From Syntrophaceae bacterium UBA6255 (GTDB taxonomy: Bacteria > Desulfobacterota > Syntrophia > Syntrophales > Smithellaceae): a stretch of 6,175 nt of DNA. The DNA lies in the NCBI GenBank assembly GCA_002441205.1, contig DJVN01000132.1, positions 1 through 6,175 of the forward strand, read 5' to 3'. The notes under the pieces were generated by a model. That model saw only the letters and a program-made list of their open reading frames with translations. It had not been told where the DNA came from and searched no databases. The translations under genes were made by a program, and so were the position numbers. This document shows, one piece after another, positions 1 through 5,657 of this stretch; position 1 is the stretch's first letter; every line of letters starts with the position of its first letter.

Positions 1-65
1 TAAATATTTCATGTGGGTTGTCATATCGTTTTAATATTAAGATAACATTCTATATTTTCAATCTA

Positions 66-223
66 TCATAAATGATTTTTAAAAACTTGATTCACTGCAT
101 TCACCTTCCATAATTTCCCATCATCAACCTTATAGCATAAAGTCCGCTGGTCGGTGTATCCATCGACAATCGAATCTTTCTGGAACATCAAATATTCAAT
201 GCATCTTCATTGCATTTGAACAT
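66..223 (-). pseudogene. small gene of about 52 codons, apparently broken by a one-base deletion
   Basis: An ATG at 223-221 lies 9 nt after the PsiE stop and is preceded by a good Shine-Dalgarno sequence (GAGGA). It reads MFKCNEDALNI and then stops. Reading one base back from about position 201 continues as IEYLMFQKDSIVDGY and on to a TGA at 66-68; that second frame is protein-like throughout (TDQRTLCYKVDDGKLWKVNA and onward). Adding one base near 201-202 would give a continuous protein beginning MFKCNEDAIEYLMFQKD. I infer a small gene, translationally coupled to PsiE, that carries a frameshift or a sequencing error here. An internal ATG at 188-186 could still start a 40-residue product, but it has no convincing ribosome binding site. 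I do not recognise the family. Confidence 0.4.
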
Positions 224-232
224 CTTTTTTCC

Positions 233-688
233 TCATTTTTCTTGTTCCGCGATCTTTTCTTTCTCATTGTCGTCAAATGAACAGGCTATCAGGCCGGATT
301 TCTTGATGAGGTAATATGCAACAGCCAAAGCCACGATAATAAACGCCACGCCGATAATTTTCAGGCCGTCAATATCTTCTATCTTGAGCACCACAATCTT
401 TCTGGCAACAGCGATGATGGCCACCAGAACAACCACCTCCACGTGCATGACATTTTCCTTCAGGTAAACCTTTATGGTGTCCAGCAGCTCTATGCCGATA
501 AGCACCAGCATAAAAATTCCGAAGAGTTCCATAAGCTGATTGAGGTTGATAACGGCATAATCAGATTCAAGCACATACTTGAAAATATAGTATCCAAGTT
601 CGATGGTAGCCAGTATCAGCACAGCGGTCATCAGTACAATAAGAGAATAAATGATGACTTTTTGAATAATTCTTCCTGTTTTTTTCAT
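233..688 (-). CDS. PsiE-family (phosphate-starvation-inducible-like) membrane protein
   Basis: This is a small integral inner-membrane protein of 151 residues with four predicted membrane segments, at about 11-36, 51-68, 83-101 and 109-127, and a charged C-terminal tail. The segment ELLDTIKVYLKENVMHVEVV, followed by IIAVARKIVVL, is the recognisable PsiE-family core with its conserved Glu, His-Val-Glu and Ala-Arg-Lys. In E. coli psiE is induced by phosphate starvation, but the biochemical role of the family is unknown. I chose ATG at 688 because GGGGGA lies just upstream. An in-frame TTG at 700 would add four residues but overlaps that ribosome binding site. A possible -10 (TATAAT at about 706-711) lies very close upstream; I see no convincing Pho box. 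A small, apparently frameshifted gene follows 9 nt downstream. Confidence 0.85.
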   Translation of the reverse strand: MKKTGRIIQKVIIYSLIVLMTAVLILATIELGYYIFKYVLESDYAVINLNQLMELFGIFMLVLIGIELLDTIKVYLKENVMHVEVVVLVAIIAVARKIVVLKIEDIDGLKIIGVAFIIVALAVAYYLIKKSGLIACSFDDNEKEKIAEQEK

Positions 689-865
689 AAAATCCCCCAA
701 TCATTATAAAATTTGCCGGTTATTTATATTTAAAAAACGTTTGGATAAATCGAACAAGACGTAAGAAATACTTTTAATGCATCTATATACTCTTTCTGCA
801 ATTTCAGCAAGTTTCAAAGCATGGTGTTGCCATCTATGAATAGACATATCGTAATATTCATATTA

Positions 866-930
866 GTCATTCATGCGAAGCCCGGAAACCAGAACTCATA
901 AAACTGGACGCCGTCCTTCGGCGGGGTGAC
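866..930. repeat. degenerate REP-like dispersed repeat with GTCA...TGAC ends
   Basis: The 65-bp element begins GTCATTCATGCGAAG and ends TTCGGCGGGGTGAC. Each end forms its own imperfect hairpin, with an internal CCAG (about 886-891) facing CTGG (about 904-907). This layout matches the widespread bacterial intergenic repeat whose arms resemble GTCATTCCCGCGAAAGCGGG and its inverse, and which translates as phrases like 'PAKAGIQ...FWIPAFAGMT'. The minus strand here indeed reads VTPPKDGVQFYEFWFPGFA. The match is from memory of the family. Only one copy is in the window, and several arm bases are mutated. A 23-codon ORF inside it (871-942, minus) is therefore most likely not a gene. Confidence 0.55.
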
Positions 931-1025
931 AACTGTAACCATAAATCATTAAATATCGTTACTATTTTCGGATTCTTACGAAACTGGTCTCGGCAATATA
1001 GAATTCCGTTTTAATATTTTGCTTT

Positions 1026-1478
1026 TTAATTTTGATTTTCATTGCTGGAAACAACCCTTTCCACACAAATACCATCGATGGGAAATCGCTTATCCACTAT
1101 CAGTTTAGCGCCGGAGTTTTCCACCAGGCTGTTATCAAGCTCCATGGTAATTTTGCAGGCGTCAAGATGATTCAACCGGCAATGTCCGGCGGGGCATTTT
1201 TTTATATAATAAGTTTTTGATTGAGGAGATGTTACCTCGGCATCATATTCAGCGCCAATCAACTCGAGAAATATTTCCCAATTCCAAATGGCATTTTCGT
1301 ATGACGCTTCTTTACGGAAACCAAGAAATGACAAATGGGGAAGCAGCCACCCCAACGCTTTATTGGACACTCCGGTCATTTTTCCAAGAGGAGGAATCTT
1401 CACGGCAAAACGGAAATACTTACCCCAGAATGAAATTGTCTTTGCTATGAATTGAGAATATTTAATTGCCTTTTCCAT
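1026..1478 (-). CDS. hypothetical protein with four C-terminal cysteines
   Basis: This is a 150-residue soluble protein that I do not recognise with confidence. The start is well supported: AGGAGG lies 9 nt upstream of the ATG. The N-terminal 55 residues are basic and hydrophobic and look amphipathic rather than like a signal peptide. The C-terminal half carries C95, C100, C108 and C138 in the arrangement CPAGHC, then DACKITMELD, then GICVERV. A hydrophobic strand, a loop and a final 'G-x-C-x-x-x-V' strand recall the C-terminal part of small-molecule or metal-binding domains such as V4R or the L-2-amino-thiazoline-4-carboxylate hydrolase-like group. That resemblance is weak and is inference only. 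A possible 38-codon ORF ends 20 nt upstream, so the two could share a transcript. The roughly 310-bp gap downstream holds only the REP-like repeat. Confidence 0.75.
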   Translation of the reverse strand: MEKAIKYSQFIAKTISFWGKYFRFAVKIPPLGKMTGVSNKALGWLLPHLSFLGFRKEASYENAIWNWEIFLELIGAEYDAEVTSPQSKTYYIKKCPAGHCRLNHLDACKITMELDNSLVENSGAKLIVDKRFPIDGICVERVVSSNENQN

Positions 1479-1498
1479 AAAAATGGACCTCCTGTTCT

Positions 1499-1615
1499 TT
1501 AGAGGGAGCCGATCACCTGCAGTAAGCCTTCCGCCGGATTAGCCTGGAACTTTTCCTTACTCCAATCTTGCCTTTCCCATGTTTTAGATGTCTGAGCGAT
1601 GGCAATATTGTGCAT
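1499..1615 (-). CDS. possible small ORF, 38 codons, or a gene remnant
   Basis: Reading ATG at 1615-1613 to TAA gives MHNIAIAQTSKTWERQDWSK followed by an 18-residue tail ending in LLQVIGSL. The composition is protein-like (balanced charge, a Trp-rich stretch, a helical tail). It fits neatly between the EF-hand gene (stop at 1632) and the cysteine-containing gene (start at 1478) on the same strand. Against it, there is no convincing ribosome binding site before the ATG, and I recognise no family. It may equally be the 3' end of a longer gene whose front has been lost. Confidence 0.3.
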   Translation of the reverse strand: MHNIAIAQTSKTWERQDWSKEKFQANPAEGLLQVIGSL

Positions 1616-1631
1616 TCACGCAATGAAACAT

Positions 1632-1922
1632 TTACTTCTTTCCTTGGAAACTCATTGCTTGGCTAATGTATTCATCCTCCGTAATAATGCCGTCATGATT
1701 GGCATCCCAAAAGCCGCAGTTCTTCTGGCCTGTTGCATTGTCTTTGAACAAGGCTTTGCACTCTGCCAGTGAGATCTTGCCGTCATGGTTTCTATCCGCA
1801 TTCTGAAGAATTTGTTTGTAGGCGTTTTTCGCCATCTGATTCATCGGGTCTGAAGAATAAGCAAGAATAACAGTAGCCGTAATGATAAGAAATGCCAAAA
1901 CAAGAATGTTAATACCTTTCAT
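1632..1922 (-). CDS. exported EF-hand calcium-binding protein
   Basis: This is a 96-residue protein with an N-terminal hydrophobic segment (residues 4-21, followed by AYSS), which is either a cleavable Sec signal or a membrane anchor. There is no lipobox cysteine. Two canonical EF-hand loops follow. Loop 1 is DRNHDGKISLAE at 43-54, with ligands D43, N45, D47, S51 and E54. Loop 2 is DANHDGIITEDE at 73-84, with D73, N75, D77, T81 and E84. C55 and C69 lie between the loops and could form a disulfide in the periplasm. The start has a strong AAGGAGG sequence 7 nt upstream. The protein probably binds Ca2+ in the envelope; its partner is unknown. Its 5' leader begins just after the stem-loop that follows the TIR gene, but no attC site follows this gene, so I do not treat it as a cassette. 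Confidence 0.88.
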   Translation of the reverse strand: MKGINILVLAFLIITATVILAYSSDPMNQMAKNAYKQILQNADRNHDGKISLAECKALFKDNATGQKNCGFWDANHDGIITEDEYISQAMSFQGKK

Positions 1923-1957
1923 AATATTTCCTCCTTCAATATTTAGTCTTTATCGTC

Positions 1958-2000
1958 CCAACAACGAAATCAGCCGGAGCGTAGCGATCGGCTGTATTAA
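1958..2000 (-). other. degenerate attC-like or terminator-like stem-loop after the TIR gene
   Basis: The plus strand has CAGCCG (1971-1976) facing CGGCTG (1989-1994). Extra pairing lies inside the loop, and flanking ATT/AAT pairing is possible if a single A is left unpaired. On minus this is followed by GTTGTTGGGA, whose GTTGGG resembles the GTTRRRY end of an attC, although the last base does not fit. No YYYAAC partner is visible after the TIR stop, and nothing here complements the start of the TIR unit (GTTACGTGC). No T-run follows the stem on minus, so it is a poor intrinsic terminator. It could be a decayed attC at the end of the cluster. Confidence 0.35.
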
Positions 2001-2002
2001 TT

Positions 2003-2875
2003 TTAAGTGTCGGCTTTTTTTATTTCGTTTGACAACTTACGGGCCAACTCCTTAACTCCAATGTTTGAATTCAGCCCCACTTTATCGGCTAGACGAGGAC
2101 TGTATTCGTAGACTTGCTCGACAGTCACCTTATGCCAAACTGGCAACATGACGTTTTGTTTTTCTAAAATTTCTCTGGTGTAAACCGTATCAAACTCAGC
2201 CTTACCCCATCCCTCGTTTGATAAGAAATTTGGAGATAATATAACGATACATTTTCTCGTTTCTTTCAGTCCTGTTTCAATACTCTTCCTAAGGCTTGCC
2301 CCAACTCGTAAAGAATATTCGTCATACCAAACTGGACACATTAGTCGTGATAATTCTTGTGCAAGATCTCTAACAAGATCATCTTTATCGCGTGAGTCAT
2401 GAGATATAAATGCTAATGGCTTCTCAAGGGCGGATCTTTTTACTGCATATTCACGATCCCGCACAATTACGTAAAAGCCATGGTCTTTTCCCAATTTGGT
2501 AATGGCTGCTCTATCGCCTTGAGAAAGGTCGTAATCCAGGTACAAAAAAATTCTATTCGTGAACATCAATGTTTCTGAAGATGCCAGCTCCGAATAGTCA
2601 TGGAATCCAGACATGACTAGGACACCATCACCTTCCGGACCAAGCACACAGGATTTTGTTTCTGGCGTGTCAAAAATGGCATTTATGTAAAGTCCGACAT
2701 TGCCACCAGCCGGGATAAAGAATGACCAATATTTTGCGTTGGCATCAAAATCCTGAGATATACGAGCAGTGATAGATTCATAAAAGTTGTCGTTCGCATC
2801 TTTGAAACCCCAAGATTTATGCACTGACAAGCATTTATTAAAATCAGTGTCGAAGTATTCTCGCAAGGTAGCCAT
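2003..2875 (-). CDS. TIR-domain protein, probable NAD+-consuming defence effector
   Basis: This is a 290-residue protein with no signal peptide. The C-terminal half (about 152-265) is a TIR domain: the first strand and loop are LAFISHDSRDKD (154-165), the BB-loop region is WYDEYSLRVGASLRKSIETG (183-202), then comes IVILSPNFLSNEGW. W223 and E227 form a W-x-x-x-E motif that places E227 as the probable catalytic glutamate of the TIR NADase fold. Bacterial TIR proteins commonly cleave NAD+ or make cyclic ADP-ribose signals during phage defence; that activity here is inferred from the family. Residues 1-150 form a separate domain that I do not recognise, possibly the sensor. The start has AGGA 8 nt upstream. 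The gene begins 19 nt inside its cassette, just after the attC-like site that ends the ATPase unit. Confidence 0.88.
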   Translation of the reverse strand: MATLREYFDTDFNKCLSVHKSWGFKDANDNFYESITARISQDFDANAKYWSFFIPAGGNVGLYINAIFDTPETKSCVLGPEGDGVLVMSGFHDYSELASSETLMFTNRIFLYLDYDLSQGDRAAITKLGKDHGFYVIVRDREYAVKRSALEKPLAFISHDSRDKDDLVRDLAQELSRLMCPVWYDEYSLRVGASLRKSIETGLKETRKCIVILSPNFLSNEGWGKAEFDTVYTREILEKQNVMLPVWHKVTVEQVYEYSPRLADKVGLNSNIGVKELARKLSNEIKKADT

Positions 2876-2893
2876 ATTGGTCTTCCTTCATGC

Positions 2894-2967
2894 ACGTAAC
2901 GAAAAAACTCACTGGCGCTGGTGGAGCGCAGCGGAATTGCCAGTCCGAGTTGATGCGGTTGTTAGGC
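2894..2967 (-). other. attC-like recombination site between ATPase and TIR genes
   Basis: Read on minus it starts GCCTAAC (a perfect RYYYAAC R'' site) and ends GTTACGT (GTTRRRY with one mismatch). In between, AACTC, two unpaired G and ACTGGC pair with GCCAGT and GAGTT, an 11-bp stem with an asymmetric 2-base bulge on the R'' side. The roughly 22-nt central part can fold into a smaller GCGCT/AGCGC hairpin. The 74-bp length and the bulge on one side are typical of attC. It begins 17 nt after the ATPase stop, in the orientation expected for that gene's own cassette end. The predicted crossover lies between 2900 and 2899. Confidence 0.72.
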
Positions 2968-2983
2968 GTCATTTCGTTGGAGT

Positions 2984-4759
2984 TTAGTTAAATCGGTCAC
3001 TAAGGTACTTGCCAACGGACGCTGTGAATTCCCATATATCATCATTCCTGGCTGGATGCTGCCTAATGTAATCGGAGGCTTCGTTTGCCCAAGCCCATTT
3101 TTTCTTTCTCGAGGCTGAGATCGGGCAATCAGCCAGCCAATACTCAAGTTCACCGACTGGAACCAAGAAGAGACCGAAACGGTTACATTTGGCGATTAGT
3201 TCAGTTAATCTGTCAGCTAACTGGGCTGGAAGGGCTTTGATACCACCTCGTTTTAGTCCGCGCATTCCGTTTAAGGCAATATTAATTTCGTTTAGACTGT
3301 TGCGAAGATGTGTGTCATCACCGTTTGTCCAATCCAGATTACGCTGAGCCAACATGGTCAATCGTTCCTTAACATCATTTTCGGAGATTGTAGGAGGTAG
3401 CTTTTGAAGTGCTTGCGCGATTTCTCCGGCTTCGACGGCAAGCGCTTCAGCCTCTTCCGACTCACTTTCTAGACTGTTAAGAATCAATTTAAATTTCTCC
3501 ACCTCGGTCACTATGTCGAGATCTGCAATAACGGCAACCGGGATTCCAAGTGTTCTATAAAGCTCACATGTATCGGCAATACCGCCGGTTCCACCTACGG
3601 CAGTAAAATGAATGTCAAAGTTCAGCGATTCACCGACAACTTCCCAAGCGGATTGGTACACAATGCGGTCACCGTCAGCTTCTATCACTGCGACGGCTTG
3701 AGAAAATATTCCATCTAGCACTGTCTCGGCTCGCACCGTCGGCTTTCTCATCGCTTGGGCCAACAGTTCGGCTTTTACTAGCTTTGCTGAAAATCCTTCT
3801 GAAGATCTTGTAAGGCGAACGATTTGCAATTCAGAAGCGGTGTGCAGAACACCTCTAAGAACAGAACTGCTATGTGTGGCAACAAAAGTGGCTGTTTGCT
3901 CCGATGTGCCCTTGCTGCCAATGAACTGACCAAGATTGTATGCCTGAGGCGGGTGTAAACACATTTCGGGTTCATCAATGACGCTTACGGGCCTCCTGCC
4001 GAGGAGTAACGAAATGACGGTAGCAACGTACGATTTCATACCGTCTCCCTCAGATTCGAGAGTTCGGTACTTGGCCATTTCTCTCACAGAAAGGCGATCG
4101 TCAGCGCTCGGAATTTTGCCATTTTCGCTAATTCGAAGACATATTTTGTTTCCCTTTGATATGTCTGACCAAATCGCTTTGGAAAATGCACGTTGCACTT
4201 CCATGGTTAATGCGGCCCGAGCCTCATCATTTAGATGCAGCGCGTGAAGATCATGACTAGGGGCTTGAGTTTCAAAGTCGATCGTATTGGTAGCCGACAT
4301 GCTTGTAAGACGATTTTCCAAAAAAAGAGTTGTCACGAAGAAGCGACTGAACCAACTGAAGTACTCATCTTTCCTTTTACCCTTCTTTGGCGCCACAGAT
4401 TGGTTCTGCCATTGCTGAAGCTGGGCTGTCCCCACATTCTGTGGGCCTTGTCCTCTGCCGATAGCAGTGGTCATCGGCATATATTGCTCTTGGTCGTTAT
4501 TATCCCAGAACGATGATATATATCCCTCAGCCTTTAAGCAAGTTATCAAGGTTGTGTAATCGAAATTCGAAAGCTCAAGGCGTTCGGTGACGATGAGGTC
4601 CCGTGGCTCCCCGGAAATTATTTGCGAGATATCGCGCAGCAGCTGTGTTTTCCCAGAGGAATTAGGGCCTACCACCATAATTAGACCAGAGCACTTTATA
4701 TTGTCCAAATCTGGGAGTTGAAGTGCCTTAATTGGTTTGAAGTCAGTCAGCTTGTTCAT
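2984..4759 (-). CDS. OLD-family AAA/ABC-type ATPase with C-terminal TOPRIM-like nuclease domain
   Basis: This 591-residue protein is an ATP-driven nuclease candidate of the OLD/GajA type. The ATPase half has Walker A GPNSSGKT (31-38), an ABC-like signature ESEGDGMKS (235-243), Walker B VSVIDEPE (258-265, D262/E263) and an H-loop ATHSSSVLRG with H296. The TOPRIM-like half has VIEADGDR (E360), the glycine turn VGGTGGI (388-394) and VIADLD (D413, D415), then a late VGELEYW. Between D415 and that last motif lie about 120 mostly helical, charged residues, longer than I would expect for a bare TOPRIM fold. The start has AGGAG 8 nt upstream of the ATG. OLD-family proteins degrade or nick DNA and recur in phage defence (GajA of Gabija, Class 1 OLD). 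No UvrD-like GajB helicase lies beside it, so this is not standard Gabija. It could act alone as a single-gene OLD system, or together with its HEPN and TIR neighbours. Confidence 0.87.
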   Translation of the reverse strand: MNKLTDFKPIKALQLPDLDNIKCSGLIMVVGPNSSGKTQLLRDISQIISGEPRDLIVTERLELSNFDYTTLITCLKAEGYISSFWDNNDQEQYMPMTTAIGRGQGPQNVGTAQLQQWQNQSVAPKKGKRKDEYFSWFSRFFVTTLFLENRLTSMSATNTIDFETQAPSHDLHALHLNDEARAALTMEVQRAFSKAIWSDISKGNKICLRISENGKIPSADDRLSVREMAKYRTLESEGDGMKSYVATVISLLLGRRPVSVIDEPEMCLHPPQAYNLGQFIGSKGTSEQTATFVATHSSSVLRGVLHTASELQIVRLTRSSEGFSAKLVKAELLAQAMRKPTVRAETVLDGIFSQAVAVIEADGDRIVYQSAWEVVGESLNFDIHFTAVGGTGGIADTCELYRTLGIPVAVIADLDIVTEVEKFKLILNSLESESEEAEALAVEAGEIAQALQKLPPTISENDVKERLTMLAQRNLDWTNGDDTHLRNSLNEINIALNGMRGLKRGGIKALPAQLADRLTELIAKCNRFGLFLVPVGELEYWLADCPISASRKKKWAWANEASDYIRQHPARNDDIWEFTASVGKYLSDRFN

Positions 4760-4798
4760 TTATTGAGCTCCTAGTTTACGTCGTAAGAGGCATGTGAC

Positions 4799-4862
4799 GC
4801 CCAACTAAATGCTCACGGGGAGGCGCGCGTGCGCGCCGTTCCCGTGTAGCGGGTTGTTAGCG
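4799..4862 (-). other. attC-like recombination site between HEPN and ATPase genes
   Basis: Read on minus it starts CGCTAAC (RYYYAAC with one mismatch) and ends GTTGGGC (a perfect GTTRRRY). The core is a very stable GC-rich hairpin: ACGGG (4815-4819) pairs with CCCGT (4841-4845), and inside it GGCGCGC (4822-4828) pairs with GCGCGCC (4831-4837) around a 2-nt loop. The internal loop is asymmetric (2 versus 3 nt), and GCT/AGC pairing extends outward with offset. It lies 19 nt after the HEPN stop, as expected for that gene's cassette end. The predicted crossover between 4805 and 4804 makes TTGGGCGTCA the first bases of the ATPase cassette. A GC-rich terminator is an alternative, but no T-run follows on minus. 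Confidence 0.68.
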
Positions 4863-4881
4863 ATTTTCGTGGTCGTTCCTT

Positions 4882-5364
4882 CTATTGAGACCCTTTCATA
4901 ATCTTGTGAATGCTGGGGGCAAAAACAGGTGCCAGGATTCCTTGATAGTTTGCCCATACCGAATTTATGATGGCTGCACACATGTCATGTATATTTTCTG
5001 AAATGGACCATTCACTGTCCTTCGGAAAGTTCTTCTCAAATGGTTCTGCAATGTGCTTCACTCGATTATGATCGACTTCGAAGAATGGCTGATGTGCGGC
5101 ATCGTTTCTTAAACGTCGTAATCGATTCATTATTTCGAAAAGGTCATCATGGAGTATGCCCTTTTCATGCAGCATTAATAGTTTAACGGAATAGGGGTAC
5201 CCACGAGTATCCTTGGATATTTCTTTGCCATGCTTACATAGTTCTTCAATTATGGTGTTCATCATCAGCTCAATAAGCCCGTTGGCGACAAGCACGACGA
5301 TGCGAGGATCTGTATCCGTTCGTACAACCTGCCTTAAAGCTCGATGGATTGGATCTTCATTCAT
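4882..5364 (-). CDS. HEPN-like / MltR-DUF4145-like helical protein with RX4H motif
   Basis: This is a 160-residue, mostly alpha-helical soluble protein. The key feature is RLRRLRNDAAHQP at 81-93, in which R86-N-D-A-A-H91 fits the RX4-6H motif of HEPN domains. The preceding LLMLHEKGILHDDLFEIMNR resembles the 'long helix, gap, dL..ir.iRN.aAH' layout of MltR and DUF4145-type HEPN relatives. In defence and toxin systems such proteins act as metal-independent RNases or as partners of an ATPase; activity here is inferred, and MltR-like members may be non-catalytic. The ATG is preceded by a weak AAGAGA. The gene leads the trio, and a 19-bp palindrome sits 26 nt upstream of its start, so it could carry the promoter and operator for the cluster. 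An attC-like site begins 19 nt downstream. Confidence 0.72.
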   Translation of the reverse strand: MNEDPIHRALRQVVRTDTDPRIVVLVANGLIELMMNTIIEELCKHGKEISKDTRGYPYSVKLLMLHEKGILHDDLFEIMNRLRRLRNDAAHQPFFEVDHNRVKHIAEPFEKNFPKDSEWSISENIHDMCAAIINSVWANYQGILAPVFAPSIHKIMKGSQ

Positions 5365-5389
5365 GTTTTAATCTCTTTTGTCGCTCCCG

Positions 5390-5408
5390 TTTATACAGTC
5401 CGTATAAA
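5390..5408. promoter_or_regulatory. palindromic operator-like site upstream of the HEPN gene
   Basis: TTTATACAGTCCGTATAAA is a near-perfect dyad (8 of 9 arm positions pair around the central T). It is almost identical to the core of the palindrome at 5664-5682, differing only by C to T in the right arm. It ends 26 nt before the HEPN start codon. On minus a TTTACA followed 15 nt later by TATAAA overlaps it, a possible though short-spaced promoter. This fits binding by a dimeric repressor; the regulator is not encoded in the window. Confidence 0.5.
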
Positions 5409-5409
5409 T

Positions 5410-5657
5410 CTGTAAACACAGACAGTTCCCTTCTGTATCACGGGTATAAACCCTCCGCTTCGCGGGATTGTTCCCAATCCCGATATATCTGGATTGGATA
5501 ATTCGACTTAAAAACTTCAATGCGCCTATAGTGACCTTTAGGTTATTTGCTTTCGGAATTGGAGTTTCAACAATAAATCATTTTTCTATATTTCGGACAT
5601 TATCAGTATCATTAAACAAATTCAACTGTTTAAATCATAATTGATATGTTTTTTATT
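5410..5657. other. AT-rich non-coding stretch between the two palindromes
   Basis: I find no gene here on either strand. The part near 5455-5482 holds two overlapping hairpins: CCGC/GCGG (5455-5465) and CGGGATTG/CAATCCCG around a 4-nt loop (5463-5482). The latter lacks a T-run on minus. The remainder (about 5490-5657) is AT-rich with stop codons in all frames. The stretch most likely serves as the intergenic leader before the cassette cluster; an attI or decayed cassette end could sit here, but I cannot identify one. Confidence 0.5.

Larger units (their letters stand above)
1962..5388 (-). mobile_element. integron-type gene cassette cluster (HEPN, ATPase/TOPRIM, TIR)
   Basis: Three genes in the same direction are separated by two attC-like sites (4799-4862 and 2894-2967), with a weaker stem-loop at the far end. 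The ATPase unit (about 2900-4804) is the best-defined cassette. Its first bases, GTTGGGCGTCA on minus (4805 to 4795), match the reverse complement of its own R'' arm, GTTAGGCGTCA (plus 2961-2971), at 10 of 11 positions. The HEPN unit start is less clear: GGGAGCGAC (minus, 5388 to 5380) shares AGCGA with the GTTAGCGAT predicted from its R'' arm. No intI gene or attI is visible, so this may be a cluster of attC sites lacking an integrase, or part of an array whose integrase lies outside the window. The outer boundaries are approximate. Confidence 0.6.

Noticed and set aside
871..942. A 23-codon minus-strand ORF ending FYEFWFPGFA
   Set aside because: It lies within the REP-like repeat, which explains its familiar peptide; there is no ribosome binding site.
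2003..2875. Thoeris system (ThsB)
   Set aside because: The TIR protein has a large extra N-terminal domain, and no ThsA-like NADase partner lies nearby.
3978..4516. Plus-strand open frames inside the ATPase gene
   Set aside because: They are antisense to a long gene with intact motifs, and their translations show no domain character.
2984..4759. Gabija system (GajA)
   Set aside because: The ATPase/TOPRIM layout is GajA-like, but the required neighbouring UvrD-like helicase GajB is absent.
4796..4862. Intrinsic terminator after the HEPN gene
   Set aside because: The stem is strong, but no T-run follows on minus, and the RYYYAAC/GTTRRRY ends and the cassette-end match favour attC.
5578..5634. 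The minus frame reads FKQLNLFNDTDNVRNIEK, with a QLNLF phrase like the beta-clamp-binding motif of UmuC-type polymerases
   Set aside because: It is only 18 codons long, with stops on both sides and no further polymerase-like sequence, so a UmuC remnant cannot be supported.
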